Shown here: in pieces, positions 25,848 to 34,022 of the stretch
Layout of the letters: every line of letters begins with the position of its first letter
Position numbering within the stretch: the stretch's first letter is position 1
From: Nocardia sp. CY41
GTDB taxonomy: Bacteria; Actinomycetota; Actinomycetes; Mycobacteriales; Mycobacteriaceae
Direction of reading: 5' to 3'
Assembly: GCF_009829325.1 (NCBI RefSeq)
Contig: NZ_VUOS01000033.1
Coordinates: 1-64,000, forward strand
DNA length: 64,000 nt
The notes under the pieces: generated by a model
The model's input: only the letters and a program-made list of their open reading frames with translations
Databases searched by the model: none
What the model was told of the DNA's origin: nothing
Translations under genes and position numbers: made by a program

Positions 25848-26546
25848 GTGCAACCCTCCCACCCGAATCGACCCGCCTCGCCGCGGGAACGTCTGGCGAA
25901 CGCGCGGCTGTATCTGTGCACCGACGCCCGCCGGGAGAAGGGCGATCTGGCCAAGTTCGCCGAGGCCGCGTTCGCAGGCGGAGTCGACATCATCCAGCTC
26001 AGAGACAAAGGGTCACCGGGCGAGGCCAAGTTCGGCCCGCTGGAGGCCAGGGCCGAACTCGGCGCGCTCGCCGAACTCAAGGCCGCCGCGCGCAGGCACG
26101 GCGGGCTGGTCGCGGTCAACGACCGCGCCGACATCGCGCTGGCCGCGACCGCCGACGTGCTGCACCTCGGACAAGGCGATCTGCCGCCCTGGTACGCGCG
26201 CCGGATCCTCGGGCCCGACGTGGTGATCGGACGATCCACGCACAACCGCGCCCAAGCCGGGCTCGCCGCGATCGACGAGCACATCGATTACTTCTGCACC
26301 GGCCCCATCTGGGCGACTCCCACCAAACCCGGCAGGCAGGCGGCGGGCCCCGAATTGATCCGCTCCACCGCGGAAGCCCATCCCACCCGGCCGTGGTTCG
26401 CGATCGGCGGGATCGACGCGGGCAACCTCGGGCAAGTGCTGGAAGCCGGGGCGACGCGGGTCGTCGTGGTGCGCGCGATCACCGAGGCGCGCGATCCGGA
26501 AGCCGCGGCGCGGCAGCTGAAAACGGCGCTGCTCGCGCACGCGTGA
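25848..26546 (+). CDS. thiE: Thiamine-phosphate synthase ThiE
   Basis: A 232-residue TIM-barrel enzyme joining the pyrimidine pyrophosphate and thiazole phosphate to give thiamine phosphate. Motifs: LYLCTDARRE at the first strand, DIIQLRDKG for phosphate binding, LVAVNDRADIALA, DVLHLGQGDLP, IGRSTHN and YFCTGPIWATPTKPG, and FAIGGID near the end. The GTG at 25848 is chosen, with no strong ribosome site; the preceding sequence is the thiO-thiE divergent spacer. The order thiG-thiS-thiO, thiE, mutT3 agrees with M. tuberculosis Rv0417-Rv0413. Confidence 0.93.
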   Translation: MQPSHPNRPASPRERLANARLYLCTDARREKGDLAKFAEAAFAGGVDIIQLRDKGSPGEAKFGPLEARAELGALAELKAAARRHGGLVAVNDRADIALAATADVLHLGQGDLPPWYARRILGPDVVIGRSTHNRAQAGLAAIDEHIDYFCTGPIWATPTKPGRQAAGPELIRSTAEAHPTRPWFAIGGIDAGNLGQVLEAGATRVVVVRAITEARDPEAAARQLKTALLAHA

Positions 26547-26555
26547 GCGCCGTGG

Positions 26556-27248
26556 TCAGGAAAGCAGCTGCCCGCGGGTGAACGACAGCGCCGTCTCCAC
26601 CGCCGTATTTCCGCTCGGTCCCGGCTCCGAGATCTGCGCACCCGGCTCGTCGACGATCCTGGCGTAGTCCCCCGGCCCGGCGGGATCCGAATGCAACCAG
26701 ACGAAACCGAGGTCGGCGAGGTCGAGTGTGCGCGGCAGCGCGGCGGCGACGGCGTGGTCGTCACCGATCTCGGCCGGCAGCACCCGCGCGGGGGCGGCGC
26801 GCAGCGTGGGCCAGGACGCGGCGAAGCCCGGATGCAGCGGACGGGCCTCGACCTCGTCCTCGGGGACCCAGACCAACTCGACGCTCTCGCCGTTGCCGAT
26901 GGTCGGGAGGGTCATCACCGCGTCGGCGACGACCGTGGTGTAGGTCCAGCCGCTCAGGGCCGACGCCGTCACCCGCTCGCCGCGCACCCGGACGTCGGCG
27001 GGATCGATGCCCGCCTCCTCCCACGCCTCGCGGACCGCCGCGTGCACGGGCGTCTCGTGACTGTCGCGCGCCCCGCCGGGCAAGGCCCAGGTCCCGCCTT
27101 GGTGACTCCACGGAGCGCGGTGTTGCAGCAGCACCGCCGAACCGCCTGCGGCCAGCGGAGCGCGCAGGAGAAGTCCGGCCGCGCCGAAGCGACCCCAGTG
27201 CCGCAGTCCGTCCGGGCCGCGCGACCAACCGTCACCGTCACCACGCAT
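26556..27248 (-). CDS. Nudix hydrolase (MutT3-like)
   Basis: A 230-residue Nudix protein. The Nudix box runs from G59 to I81: G59-x5-E65, then R73-E74 and E77-E78 before G80, which binds the catalytic Mg ion. It stands where mutT3 (Rv0413) does in M. tuberculosis, between thiE and the glnX gene. Mycobacterial MutT3 is reported to act on oxidised guanine nucleotides, so nucleotide-pool cleaning is a reasonable guess. It is convergent with thiE, leaving only 9 bp between stops, and divergent from glnX. Specificity is inferred from synteny. Confidence 0.88.
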   Translation of the reverse strand: MRGDGDGWSRGPDGLRHWGRFGAAGLLLRAPLAAGGSAVLLQHRAPWSHQGGTWALPGGARDSHETPVHAAVREAWEEAGIDPADVRVRGERVTASALSGWTYTTVVADAVMTLPTIGNGESVELVWVPEDEVEARPLHPGFAASWPTLRAAPARVLPAEIGDDHAVAAALPRTLDLADLGFVWLHSDPAGPGDYARIVDEPGAQISEPGPSGNTAVETALSFTRGQLLS

Positions 27249-27432
27249 CTCGTACCATCCTCGTCCGGCTACGGCAGCACCCCACCGCCGTTGCCTCCCA
27301 ACCGGGGGTGTTTCACACGCCGCGGCGTCCGTACGACCACAATAAACTCCGCACCAACACGCACGGGTCGATCGAATATTCGGTCCAACCGTCGAGAAAT
27401 CCGCGTACGCGGCCCAAACTGGGGAGGTGGAC

Positions 27433-28815
27433 ATGGCTAGCTCCGAGCCGACGACGGCCGAACTCCGGCCATCGTCCGCGCCCGAGACCGCCGACGGGGA
27501 CGAGCCGGGCGGGTTGAGCGTCGCGGTGGTGCGCGAACGTCTCGACCTGGCCAATCTGCGGTCGTTCGCCAATTCCTCACCCGGACGGCTGATCGCGCTC
27601 GGACTGCTGCTGATCGGGTTGTGCCTGGCCGCGGGCTCGATGACCGCGGCGACCGTCGGCGACCGGCAGCAGAGCCTGGACGTCTTGCTCTACGACACCG
27701 AGCCGGACGCGCATTCCGCCCACCGGCTCTACACTTCGCTGTCGATCGCCGACGCCGCGGCCAGCACCGCGTTCATCGCGGGCGGGCTCGAACCGCAGGC
27801 GGTGCGTGATCGCTACACACAGGCGCTGGGCGAAGCGGCCGCGGAATTGGTGACCCGATCCGACCGCGACGTCGGGCCGAACGCGGCGCTGGACCCGGAT
27901 GCCCGGCTGCGCACGGGCATAGTCACCGGCCTGCCGGTGTACTCCGGTCTGGTGGAGACCGCACGCACGAACAATCGCAGCGGATATCCGGTGGGCGCGG
28001 CGTATTTGAGCGAGGCGTCCAATCAGATGCAGACGACGCTGCTACCGATGGCCGAAGAGCTGCACAATCATCGGTCGGCGGCGGTGGCCGACGCGCAGCG
28101 CAATCACGTGCGCCCGCCCTGGGCCGCGATCGGACTGCTGATCCTCACCCTCGGCGTGCTGGTCTGGGTCCAGCGGGATCTGGCGCAACGCTGGCGGCGC
28201 GTGCTCAATCCTGGCCTGCTGCTCGCCTCGGTGTCCATGCTGATCCTGCTGGCGTGGACGGTGATCGCGGGGTCGGTGTCGGCGACGTCCATGATCAGCG
28301 CCCGCGACGACGGCGCGGTGCCCTCCTCCCGCCTGACCGAGAGCCGGATCCTCGCCCAGCAGGCGCGCGCCGCGGAGACGTTGAAACTGGTGCGCCGGGA
28401 CGCGACCGGCGACTACGACCGCACCTACGACGCGGACATCGAACGACTGGCCGATCTGATCGGCAACTATCCCTCCTCCGCTCCGGCGGCGGACGAGGTG
28501 CGCAACGCCGTTCCGGCCCTGGCACGCTGGCGGGTGGCGCATCAGCGCATGAACGACGCGCTGGCCAAGGGCGATTTCAACAGCGCGGCCGTGGTGGCGA
28601 CCGGTCCCGGCTCCGCGGACGCCACCGTGCAGGTGGAGGCGCTGGATCGTTCGCTCGAGCAAGGCATCGCCGAGACCAGGGACACGCTGCGCAGCGAGAT
28701 ATCCCAGGCCGCACGGGTCCTGGACTTCCTGGGCGCGGGAGCGATGGTGCTCGGCATTCTGGCGGCAGGCTATGTCGGACTGGGCATATGGCCCCGGCTT
28801 CGGGAGTACCGATGA
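27433..28815 (+). CDS. glnX: GlnX-like membrane sensor protein of the PknG system
   Basis: A 460-residue protein with four likely membrane helices: about residues 52-70, 233-250, 260-282 and 432-452, enclosing two large extracytoplasmic helical domains, like a chemoreceptor-type four-helix sensor. It matches Rv0412c (GlnX) in position and layout. In mycobacteria GlnX is proposed to pass the signal from the amino-acid-binding lipoprotein GlnH across the membrane to PknG. The ATG at 27433 has GGGGAGG 5 nt upstream; the GTG at 27427 overlaps that site and is rejected. It overlaps glnH by ATGA. Function is by synteny and published mycobacterial work. Confidence 0.87.
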   Translation: MASSEPTTAELRPSSAPETADGDEPGGLSVAVVRERLDLANLRSFANSSPGRLIALGLLLIGLCLAAGSMTAATVGDRQQSLDVLLYDTEPDAHSAHRLYTSLSIADAAASTAFIAGGLEPQAVRDRYTQALGEAAAELVTRSDRDVGPNAALDPDARLRTGIVTGLPVYSGLVETARTNNRSGYPVGAAYLSEASNQMQTTLLPMAEELHNHRSAAVADAQRNHVRPPWAAIGLLILTLGVLVWVQRDLAQRWRRVLNPGLLLASVSMLILLAWTVIAGSVSATSMISARDDGAVPSSRLTESRILAQQARAAETLKLVRRDATGDYDRTYDADIERLADLIGNYPSSAPAADEVRNAVPALARWRVAHQRMNDALAKGDFNSAAVVATGPGSADATVQVEALDRSLEQGIAETRDTLRSEISQAARVLDFLGAGAMVLGILAAGYVGLGIWPRLREYR

Positions 28816-29795
28816 GATCAGCGCGCGGCATTCTGGTGGCCGCCCTCCTCGTGGTGGCGCTGACAAGCGGTTGTGCGAGCGATTCCAGCGCGCCGGTGTC
28901 GACGAAGACGCCGAAGTACACCGATCCCCCGTTTCCCGCCAGAGCGGTTCCGGTGCTCACCGATTCGCCCGTCCCGCCACCGCCCGGTGCACCGCGATGT
29001 GGCGACCCGACGGCCAGCCTGCGCCCGACCGGCGCGGGAGCGGGCGCGCGCGGACCCACGATCGATGCGATCCGGGCGCGCGGGCGGTTGCTCGTCGGCC
29101 TGGACACCGGCAGCAATCTGTTCAGCTACCGCGAGCCGGTCTCCGGCGCCATCGTCGGTTTCGACGCCGACATCGCCAGGGAGCTGGCCCGCGACCTGCT
29201 CGGCAGCCCGGATCTGATCGAGTTCCGCAGCCTGGGCTCCGCCGAGCGCGAGACGGCGTTGCAGAACCGCACCGTGGATTTGGTCGCCAAGACCATGACG
29301 ATCACTTGCGAACGGCGTGAGAAGGTCGCGTTCTCCACCGTCTACCTGCACGCGAATCAGCGGGTGCTCGCGGTGAAGAACTCCGGCATCCGGAGCCTGG
29401 CCGATCTGGCGGGCCGCCGGGTGTGCATCGTCACCGGCACCACGTCGCTGGAACACATGCGCCGCGACCAGCCCGCCGCGACCATCCTCACCGTGCCCAC
29501 CTGGGCCGATTGCCTGGTCGTCCTGCAACAGCGCCAGGTCGACGCGGTCAGCACCGACGACGCCATCCTGGCCGGGTTGGCCGCGCAGGACCCGTACACC
29601 GAGTTGGTCGGCAGCAGCATCAGCGAAGAGCCGTACGGCATCGGCATCACCAAGGGCAACGACGATCTCGTGCGTTTCGTCAACGGCACGCTGGAACGCA
29701 TCCGCAACGACGGCACGTGGGTCGGGCTGTACCAGAAATACCTCACCGTCCTCGGTCCCGTTCCCGCCCCGCCCGCCCCTACCTATCAGGATTGA
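28812..29795 (+). CDS. glnH: GlnH-type solute-binding lipoprotein
   Basis: A 327-residue extracytoplasmic amino-acid-binding protein of the ABC-transporter periplasmic family 3. The signal peptide ends in the lipobox LTSGC with lipidated C21. The ligand domain shows RLLVGLDTGSNLFSY, SGAIVGFDADIARELARDL, DLVAKTMTITCERRE and a two-cysteine segment (VCIVTG and WADCLVV). There is no ABC permease or ATPase nearby; instead it lies between glnX and pknG, as in M. tuberculosis where GlnH senses aspartate and glutamate for PknG control. It starts inside the glnX stop (ATGA). Confidence 0.92.
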   Translation: MRSARGILVAALLVVALTSGCASDSSAPVSTKTPKYTDPPFPARAVPVLTDSPVPPPPGAPRCGDPTASLRPTGAGAGARGPTIDAIRARGRLLVGLDTGSNLFSYREPVSGAIVGFDADIARELARDLLGSPDLIEFRSLGSAERETALQNRTVDLVAKTMTITCERREKVAFSTVYLHANQRVLAVKNSGIRSLADLAGRRVCIVTGTTSLEHMRRDQPAATILTVPTWADCLVVLQQRQVDAVSTDDAILAGLAAQDPYTELVGSSISEEPYGIGITKGNDDLVRFVNGTLERIRNDGTWVGLYQKYLTVLGPVPAPPAPTYQD

Positions 29796-29802
29796 CCGGC
29801 CG

Positions 29803-32712
29803 ATGAGCACACGGCCCGCCCCCGAGCCCGACCCGGACGAGACCGCTCCGGGGCGGCCCGGCCCGGCCGAGGTGTTCGAGGGCGGATGCACCGGATCGGC
29901 CGGTCGCCATCCGGATGCGGCGGCGAAACCGCCGCGCGCTGGTCACACGGGCACACGGCACTCGGACAGCCACGCTCCAGCAGCAGGCCGACGGTCGGGC
30001 TCGATAGATCCGGAAACGACTGTCCCCGAGGACCTTCACCACACGGCACTCACCTCGGCCGACCGTACGGCTCCCTCGCTCGGCACGGTCGCCTGGACCC
30101 GCACCGAGGACACAGCCCCGCCGGGTGCGGCGCAGGCGGCGTGCGGCACCGCATCTGCGAACTCCGGCGAAGCAGCGGGCGGCACCGGCGAAGAACAGCC
30201 CACCGCACCGCCGCCCGGCACCCCGGTTGCCGGGCGAGAAACACCGCCCACGGAATCGGCGCAGACGGCGGCCGAGCCGGACTCGGACGCCACCCGCACG
30301 CAGGTCAACCATCCAGGCACACCATCAGGCACACCGGAACACACTGCCGCCGAACAAGACTCGGACGCCACCCGCACGCAGGTCAACCGCCCGGGCACGC
30401 CGTCGGGCACGGTCGCATGGACGCGCGCCTCCGGACCGGAGAAGCCACCGGCGCGCGCGGCGGAAGAAATCCCCGGCACGGAGAAGGCGCGCGAGCAGCC
30501 CCGGCCCGCGGCGGCGGAAGACGACGAAACGCGCCGAACCTCCTCCGGTCCCACGTCGTCCCCGCAGCGCACTTCCGGACGCAGCGTGCGCACCGCGCGA
30601 ACCCGCCCGGCGGTGCGGCGGCTCGGCGCGGGGCTCGTGCCGATCCCCTCGGTGACGCCGGCGGATCCCCGCGACGCCGTGCTCGCCGACGCGGTGGTCT
30701 CCGAGGGCAGGCGATTCTGCTGGCGCTGTGGCAAACCCGTCGGCCGGGCGACGGCGACCCGTCCCGCGACCACGGCCGGCGCATGCGCGACGTGCGAGGC
30801 GCCGTTCGACTTCCGGCCCACGCTGCACGCGGGCGACATGGTGGCGGGGCAGTACGAGATCCAGGGATGCATCGCCCACGGCGGACTCGGCTGGATCTAC
30901 CTGGCGATCGATCGCAACGTCAGCGACCGCTGGGTGGTGCTCAAGGGCCTGCTGCACGCCGGCGACGGCGAAGCGCAGGCGGTGGCCATGGCCGAACGCC
31001 AATTCCTGGCCGAGGTGGCGCATCCCAGCATCGTCAAGATCTACAACTTCGTCGAGCACACCGGTGCGGACGGCACACCCGTCGGCTACATCGTCATGGA
31101 GTACGTGGGCGGCCGTTCGCTGCGCGACATCCTCGACTCCTACGAGCGGCCGAAGCGCATGCCGGTCACCGAGGCGATCGCCTACCTGCTGGAGATCCTG
31201 CCCGCGCTGGAATACCTGCACTCGACCGGTTTGACCTACAACGACCTCAAGCCGGACAACGTCATGGTCACCGAGGACCAGGTGAAGCTGATCGACCTCG
31301 GCGCCGTCGCCGCCATCGAGGCATACGGGAACCTGTACGGCACGAGGGGATTCCAGGCGCCGGAGATCGCGCGCACCGGCCCGACCGTCGCCTCCGACAT
31401 CTACACCGTGGGGCGCACGCTGGCCGTGCTCACCCTGCACATGCCCTCGGAGCACGGACGCTATCTCGACGGGCTCCCCGATCCTGCCGACGAGCCGGTG
31501 CTGGCGCGCTACGAGTCCTTCCATCGTCTGCTGCTGTGCGCCACCGACCTGGATCCGCACCGCCGCTTCCCCTCCGCGCGTGCGATGTCCGCCCAGATGT
31601 CGGGCGTGCTGCGGGAGATCCTCGCGCTGGAGACCGACACCGAGCATCCGCAGCTGTCCACCGTCTTCACGCCGCCGCGCGCCAGTTTCGGCACCGAGGA
31701 ACTGATCAGCCAGACCGACGCCTACACCGACGGCCGCCCCCGCAGCAGCCTGCTGGACGCGCTCGAGGTGGTGGCGGGGCTGCCGATCCCGCTGCTCGAC
31801 CCGGCCGATCCGTCGGCCCCGTTGCTCGCGGCCGCGGTGCATCCCGAGCCGTCCCACGCGCTGGAGGCGCTGCGCAACGCCCGCGAGCGAGCCGACGCCG
31901 ATCCCGGCAACGCCCCGGAGACGCTCGATCTGGAACTAGCCCTCGCCGAGGCGCGCGTGCGACTCGATCTGCGGGAGTCGGCGACGGTGCTGGATCTGCT
32001 CGGGCGTCTGCCCGAACGAGAGTGGCGGGTGAGCTGGTATCGCGGCATGGCCGAATTGCTCGACCGGGAGTACGAGCGCGCCTTCTCCAATTTCGACGAG
32101 GTCTTCCGCATGCTCCCCGGCGAGCTCGCCCCGCAGCTCGCGCTGGCCGCCACCGCGGAACTCGTACTCCAGCACTGGGATTCGCCGGATCCGGAGCAAT
32201 GGCGCGCTTACGCCGAGAAGGCCTACGAGACGGTCTGGCGTACCGACCGCACCGTGGTGAGCGCCGCCTTCGGGCTGGCCAGGCAGTTGGCCGCGGACGA
32301 CCGGGTGGAGGAGGCCGTGCAGGCGCTGGACGCCGTGCCCGCGGCGTCACGGCATTTCACCACCGCGCGGATGACCGCTGTGCTGTTCCTGCTCACGGCC
32401 GCGCCGGTGGCCGACCTCGACGAGGCCACCCTGCACATCTCGGCATCGCGGGTGTCGAGTCTGCCCGCGGGCGAGAGCCGCGCGGTGCAGATGCGGGTGC
32501 TGGTGCTCGGCGCGGCCTTGGCGTGGCTCCAGTCGGGCAACAAGCCGAAGCGTCCCGATGCCACACTGTTCGGCGCGCCTTTCACCGAGCGCGAACTGCG
32601 TGCGGGCACCGAGGCGGGTCTGCGCTCCCTGGCGCGCGGAGCACCCGATCGCAAGCACCGCTACGCGCTCGTCGACTTGGCCAACGCGATCCGCGCGAAG
32701 ACCTGGGTCTAG
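29803..32712 (+). CDS. pknG: Serine/threonine protein kinase PknG with extended N-terminal tail
   Basis: A 969-residue soluble kinase controlling glutamate metabolism through GarA/OdhI phosphorylation. Domains: a disordered tail (1 to about 300), a rubredoxin-like module with C306, C309, C328 and C331, a kinase domain (about 345-610; GGLGWIYLA loop, K381, YNDLKP with D481, DLG with D498 in place of DFG), and a TPR region to the C-terminus. The mycobacterial protein is about 750 residues, so the tail is about 200 residues longer here. It contains SDATRTQVN repeated at residues 161 and 187, and GTVAWTR at 94 and 202. These may be autophosphorylation sites that recruit FHA proteins. It shares CTAG stops with convergent ackA. 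Confidence 0.95.
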   Translation: MSTRPAPEPDPDETAPGRPGPAEVFEGGCTGSAGRHPDAAAKPPRAGHTGTRHSDSHAPAAGRRSGSIDPETTVPEDLHHTALTSADRTAPSLGTVAWTRTEDTAPPGAAQAACGTASANSGEAAGGTGEEQPTAPPPGTPVAGRETPPTESAQTAAEPDSDATRTQVNHPGTPSGTPEHTAAEQDSDATRTQVNRPGTPSGTVAWTRASGPEKPPARAAEEIPGTEKAREQPRPAAAEDDETRRTSSGPTSSPQRTSGRSVRTARTRPAVRRLGAGLVPIPSVTPADPRDAVLADAVVSEGRRFCWRCGKPVGRATATRPATTAGACATCEAPFDFRPTLHAGDMVAGQYEIQGCIAHGGLGWIYLAIDRNVSDRWVVLKGLLHAGDGEAQAVAMAERQFLAEVAHPSIVKIYNFVEHTGADGTPVGYIVMEYVGGRSLRDILDSYERPKRMPVTEAIAYLLEILPALEYLHSTGLTYNDLKPDNVMVTEDQVKLIDLGAVAAIEAYGNLYGTRGFQAPEIARTGPTVASDIYTVGRTLAVLTLHMPSEHGRYLDGLPDPADEPVLARYESFHRLLLCATDLDPHRRFPSARAMSAQMSGVLREILALETDTEHPQLSTVFTPPRASFGTEELISQTDAYTDGRPRSSLLDALEVVAGLPIPLLDPADPSAPLLAAAVHPEPSHALEALRNARERADADPGNAPETLDLELALAEARVRLDLRESATVLDLLGRLPEREWRVSWYRGMAELLDREYERAFSNFDEVFRMLPGELAPQLALAATAELVLQHWDSPDPEQWRAYAEKAYETVWRTDRTVVSAAFGLARQLAADDRVEEAVQALDAVPAASRHFTTARMTAVLFLLTAAPVADLDEATLHISASRVSSLPAGESRAVQMRVLVLGAALAWLQSGNKPKRPDATLFGAPFTERELRAGTEAGLRSLARGAPDRKHRYALVDLANAIRAKTWV

Positions 32713-33920
32713 CCGAGCCGCTCGACTACCTGCCGGGCGGCACGCGCGATGGCCAGTTCCTCGTTGGTGGGCACCACGAGCACCGCGACCGGCGCACCGG
32801 GCGGCGAGATGCGGCGCGCGGCACGATTCTGCGCGGTGTTGGCCGCCGGATCGACTTCGATGCCGAAGCCGGTGAGGCCGGTCAGCGCGTCGGCGCGCAC
32901 CTGCGGGCTGTTCTCGCCGACTCCGGCGGTGAAGGTGATCGCGTCGACCCCGCCGAGTTCGATCAGATAAGCCCCCAGATAGCGCCGTAGCCGATGGATG
33001 TACACGTCGTAGGCCAGCTGCGCGGCCTCGTCCCCGCTGTCGATGAGTCGCCGCAGTTCGCGGAAATCGTTCACGCCGGACAGGCCCTTGATGCCGGAAT
33101 CGCGATTGAGCAGGGTGTCGATCCGGTCGATGTCCATGTGCGCGGACCGGGCCAGATGCGCGACGATGCCGGGATCCAGATCACCGGACCTGGTGCCCAT
33201 CACCAGGCCTTCCAGCGGGGTGAGTCCCATGCTCGTGTCGACCGGCCGCCCGCCGCGGATGGCCGAGGCCGACGCGCCGTTGCCCAGATGGAAGACGATC
33301 TGGTTCAGCTCACCCGGGTCGCGCCCGAGCAGTTCGGCCGCACAACCGGACACGTACTCGTGCGACGTGCCGTGGAAGCCGTACTTCCGGATACCGTGCG
33401 CGGCGGCCACCTTGGCGTCGATGGCGTAGGTCTTCGCGGCGGCGGGCAGGCCGTGGAAGAACGCGGTGTCGAACACGGCGACCTGCGCAACGCCCGGCAA
33501 CAGCGCCCGCGCGCTCTCGATCCCGGCGACGTTGGCCGGATTGTGCAGCGGCGCCAGCGCAGCGAGGTCGGAGATCGCGGCAACCACGTCGTCGTCGATC
33601 AGCGTGGGCCGGTAGAACACCTCGCCGCCGTGCACCACCCGGTGCCCGACCGCCCGCACGCCCTCGCGCACCAGGTCGTGGCCCGTCGCGGCGAACGTAT
33701 CGAAGACCAGCCGCAGTCCGGCGGCGTGATCGGCGATCGGCTCCCGTCGCTCGGTGGTCTCGCCGTCGGCGCGGTGCTCGAGCCCGCCCTCGTCCTCGCC
33801 GATCCGCTCCACCATGCCGGAGGCCGCGACCACGCTCGAATCCGGGTCCAGGAGCTGATATTTGATCGACGAGGAACCGGAGTTGATCACCAGCACCATG
33901 CCCTCGGCCGTCTTGCTCAT
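32709..33920 (-). CDS. ackA: Acetate kinase
   Basis: A 403-residue enzyme interconverting acetyl phosphate plus ADP with acetate plus ATP. Signature sequences: VLVINSGSSSIKYQL at the start, the first acetate-kinase signature, and RKYGFHGTSHEYV, the second. LGNGASASAIRGGRPVDTSMG and TAGVGENSPQVR are further conserved loops. AGGAGG sits 4 nt before the ATG at 33920. It lies downstream of pta, with a 102-bp gap, on the same strand. The last bases overlap the end of pknG in a shared CTAG. Together AckA and Pta manage acetyl-CoA overflow and acetate use. Confidence 0.96.
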   Translation of the reverse strand: MSKTAEGMVLVINSGSSSIKYQLLDPDSSVVAASGMVERIGEDEGGLEHRADGETTERREPIADHAAGLRLVFDTFAATGHDLVREGVRAVGHRVVHGGEVFYRPTLIDDDVVAAISDLAALAPLHNPANVAGIESARALLPGVAQVAVFDTAFFHGLPAAAKTYAIDAKVAAAHGIRKYGFHGTSHEYVSGCAAELLGRDPGELNQIVFHLGNGASASAIRGGRPVDTSMGLTPLEGLVMGTRSGDLDPGIVAHLARSAHMDIDRIDTLLNRDSGIKGLSGVNDFRELRRLIDSGDEAAQLAYDVYIHRLRRYLGAYLIELGGVDAITFTAGVGENSPQVRADALTGLTGFGIEVDPAANTAQNRAARRISPPGAPVAVLVVPTNEELAIARAARQVVERLG

Positions 33921-34022
33921 CGCGCCTCCTGTATCCCGCGGGCTCGCCGCACTCGCTCGGCAACCACGATCACGACGCGATTGTTCCGCGCCGCGACCGC
34001 GCCGCAGCGGTGTGCGCGCGCA

